A stretch of DNA of 64,000 nucleotides from CBDCWQ01 sp965223435 (GTDB lineage Bacteria > Myxococcota > Kuafuiibacteriia > Kuafuiibacteriales > Kuafuiibacteriaceae), in the NCBI GenBank assembly GCA_965223435.1, contig CBDCWQ010000017.1:186001-250000 (forward strand), in the 5' to 3' direction. The translations under genes were made by a program, and so were the position numbers. The notes under the pieces are model-generated. The model was not told the DNA's origin, did not search any database, and was given only the letters and a program-made list of their open reading frames with translations. Below are positions 62,392-64,000 of this stretch, piece by piece; the stretch's first letter is position 1, and each line of letters starts with the position of its first letter.

Positions 62392-63645
62392 TCAGGTGCT
62401 CTCGGTGGCGAAAAGTTCGAAAGTGGGGCCGACTAGGGGGAATTGGTCCTGGGCGTTTTCGAGGCGGAGGAGCTTACGCAGCGCCATGTGGATCGCATCG
62501 GGCTTGAGGCGTTCGCCCTCGGGGTCTATCGCGAGGGTTTTGGGGTTCAGGGGATGGGGTTCGAGTCGGCCATTGGTTCCGCCGATCACCCGGTTTCCTT
62601 GAATGCCAGGACCGAGCATCATCATGCTGGTAATGGACCAGTGATCCTTGCCTTTGCCGTCGTTGTAAAACGGCGTTCGACCAAACTCTGAACCGACAAC
62701 GACCATGAGGCGGTCTCGTACCCGTTGGCGTTCCGCTTCTTCAAGGATGAAATCAAGGCCCTGGGTGAGTTGGGTCAAGAGGGGAGGGTGCCGCCGGTCG
62801 TGGCTGCTGTGGCTATCAAAACCGTGAAGAATCATGTTGCAGCTCACGGAGACCCCGGCGCGAAAGGCGGCGAGGGCAAACTGGGCTTGCCGAAGCAGGA
62901 TGTTGTCGCTCTCATCCAGCTCTGGAAGATAGCGTGTGAGTTCTTCGAGTTCGTTGTTGCCACTTCTGACCAACCTGAGGGCGCTGAGTTGGGCGCGAAT
63001 CTTGGGCAGGCGCTGCCTCTTTTGCAGCATGCGCGTACGTTCGTCGAGGGCCTTTCGAATACGTGCGGCGGTTTCTTCAGAATGAAATAGGCGGCTTGGG
63101 TTGGTGGTGCTTGGGCGGTTGGGAAAAGCGATTCTGGGAAGCTTGCTCAAGCTGCCCGAGCGGGTGAGGGCGACCAATCCTTGGGTTTGGTCGTAGCCCC
63201 CGTTGCTGATGAACGACAACGGGAGTTCCGGAGCCACGCCTCCCGCCATCAGTGCACTGAGCGAAGGATAGCTGCTGCTTAGGCGCCCGCACCAGGTGTA
63301 GGCCAGTCCCGAGAGGTGGCTGTTGGTGCTCACATCGATGCCATTCAGCACCAACAGCTCACGATAGTACTTTCTAAAAAACGCTCTATTTCCGGAAATG
63401 GGCGCAAAACGGAGATTGCCTTCCTCTTCGATGTCGTCGCGGAAGTAGGGATTGATGGGCGCTGGGTCGTCCTCATTTTTTCGGCCTTTGGGATCACAGA
63501 ACAAGGTCGTGTCCCAGCCTCCGGAGCAGTGCACGGTGATCAAAAACGGCGCGTCGCTGGGCGGGGTTGCCGCCGAACCGAGTCTGGGGGCCACCAGGTT
63601 CAAGCCTGCGAATCCGGCGGCCTTGAGGAAATCTCTTCGATCCAT
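62392..63645 (-). CDS. DUF1501 family protein with Tat signal
   Basis: A 417-aa protein. The start MDRRDFLKAAGFAG carries a twin-arginine motif, so it is exported folded. DUF1501 features are present: ITVHCSGGWDTTLFCDP near the N-terminus, the central ISNGGYDQTQGLVAL, SCNMILHGFDSHSSH, and the late RLMVVVGSEFGRTPFYNDGKGKDHW with SMMMLGPGIQG. The fold is related to alkaline phosphatase/sulfatase; DUF1501 proteins often pair with cytochrome-like or DUF1549/DUF1553/DUF1800 proteins on the same strand. Here the partner is the partial gene 9 bp upstream. Substrate unknown. Confidence 0.9.
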   Translation of the reverse strand: MDRRDFLKAAGFAGLNLVAPRLGSAATPPSDAPFLITVHCSGGWDTTLFCDPKGRKNEDDPAPINPYFRDDIEEEGNLRFAPISGNRAFFRKYYRELLVLNGIDVSTNSHLSGLAYTWCGRLSSSYPSLSALMAGGVAPELPLSFISNGGYDQTQGLVALTRSGSLSKLPRIAFPNRPSTTNPSRLFHSEETAARIRKALDERTRMLQKRQRLPKIRAQLSALRLVRSGNNELEELTRYLPELDESDNILLRQAQFALAAFRAGVSVSCNMILHGFDSHSSHDRRHPPLLTQLTQGLDFILEEAERQRVRDRLMVVVGSEFGRTPFYNDGKGKDHWSITSMMMLGPGIQGNRVIGGTNGRLEPHPLNPKTLAIDPEGERLKPDAIHMALRKLLRLENAQDQFPLVGPTFELFATEST

Positions 63646-63654
63646 GGTGTGCTC

Positions 63655-64000
63655 CTATCCGTAAATGAACGCCCAGTCAGACAAGAGATAGGAAATCACC
63701 GCGCGCCAGGCCCGAATGATGTAGGCGGGGTCCCGGGTGATGTCTCGATGGCCGGGTAAAAGCTGGCGGTCGGTGCCGCGCGCGCCTTGGCTCTGGCAGG
63801 AGCTGATCAACAGGGTTGTGACCGAAGGATCCTTCAGGAGCTCGACGCCCTCTTTGTAGGTCTCGTAGAATAAGCGATAACTTCGGGTTCGTTCTTCTTC
63901 GTCGGGCTCGCTTCCGAGGATGAGCCGATGCAGATGCCGAATGTTCATTTCGATGGCTTCGACGGCGTCGGGCACCAAAAAGCCGTAGCTGGTTTCGGGT
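63655..64000 (-). CDS. Partner of the DUF1501 protein (partial, runs off the right edge)
   Basis: The C-terminal 114 codons of a gene that begins beyond the window; the frame is open to the edge (PETSYGFLVPDAVEAI). The fragment is helical (NIRHLHRLILGSEPDEEE, ERTRSYRLFYETYKEGVELL) and ends DPAYIIRAWRAVISYLLSDWAF. Its stop is 9 bp before the DUF1501 start, so the two are co-transcribed. By context it may belong to the cytochrome/DUF-type partners of DUF1501, but too little is visible to name a family. Confidence 0.7.
   Translation of the reverse strand, partial: PETSYGFLVPDAVEAIEMNIRHLHRLILGSEPDEEERTRSYRLFYETYKEGVELLKDPSVTTLLISSCQSQGARGTDRQLLPGHRDITRDPAYIIRAWRAVISYLLSDWAFIYG

Overview
The window looks like the chromosome of a free-living, possibly predatory Gram-negative bacterium of the myxobacterial/bradymonad (former deltaproteobacterial) type. 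The reasons are GC-rich coding with frequent GTG and TTG starts, many lipoproteins, giant secreted proteins, a Ser/Thr kinase next to an FHA sigma-54 activator, an ECF sigma/anti-sigma/caspase operon, a DUF1501 Tat-exported protein and a PL1-like lyase. This placement is inference from gene content. No rRNA, tRNA, CRISPR array, insertion sequence or integrase was recognised.

Left third, minus strand. From right to left lie a LamG-repeat lipoprotein with four near-identical 645-bp modules (11299-14457), an RHS/YD-repeat lipoprotein split in two by a probable one-base deletion near 7531 (7477-11253 and 3878-7477, with a class-3 lipase at its C-terminus), and the first 1245 codons of a giant lipoprotein that runs off the left edge (1-3736). 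Then come a nucleotidyltransferase pair (15230-16062), a four-helix-bundle protein (+), an SDR/acyltransferase pair (16978-18812), and a four-gene operon: ECF sigma, anti-sigma, caspase, lipoprotein (24177 down to 19258). A PL1-like lyase lipoprotein (24515-26245) follows. Next is a three-gene signalling operon: TPR protein, FHA sigma-54 activator, Ser/Thr kinase with PEGA domain (30299 down to 26390).

Middle. A 3941-aa lipoprotein (30886-42711) dominates. It carries Asp-box sialidase-like repeats, Fn3-like modules, a six-hairpin (alpha/alpha-toroid) domain, and C-terminal segments that resemble HTH and ParB-like folds.

Right third. An unknown soluble protein and YggT are followed by an accessory patch: a broken DUF6348-like/SUKH gene, a YjbR-like protein with a Lys-rich 30-bp repeat tail, and a papain-like peptidase coupled to a TPR secretory protein. 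Then come a beta-propeller/membrane protein, a truncated relative of the giant proteins on the + strand, plsX, a decayed third giant gene (52591-62154), and a DUF1501 Tat protein with a partial partner at the right edge.

The main theme is a family of very large exported proteins. One copy is cut by the window edge, one is intact, one is broken by a frameshift, a nonsense codon and an about 1.1-kb deletion, and one is a short stub. Several neighbouring genes are also frameshifted, so either the locus is decaying and being remodelled or the assembly has single-base errors here.
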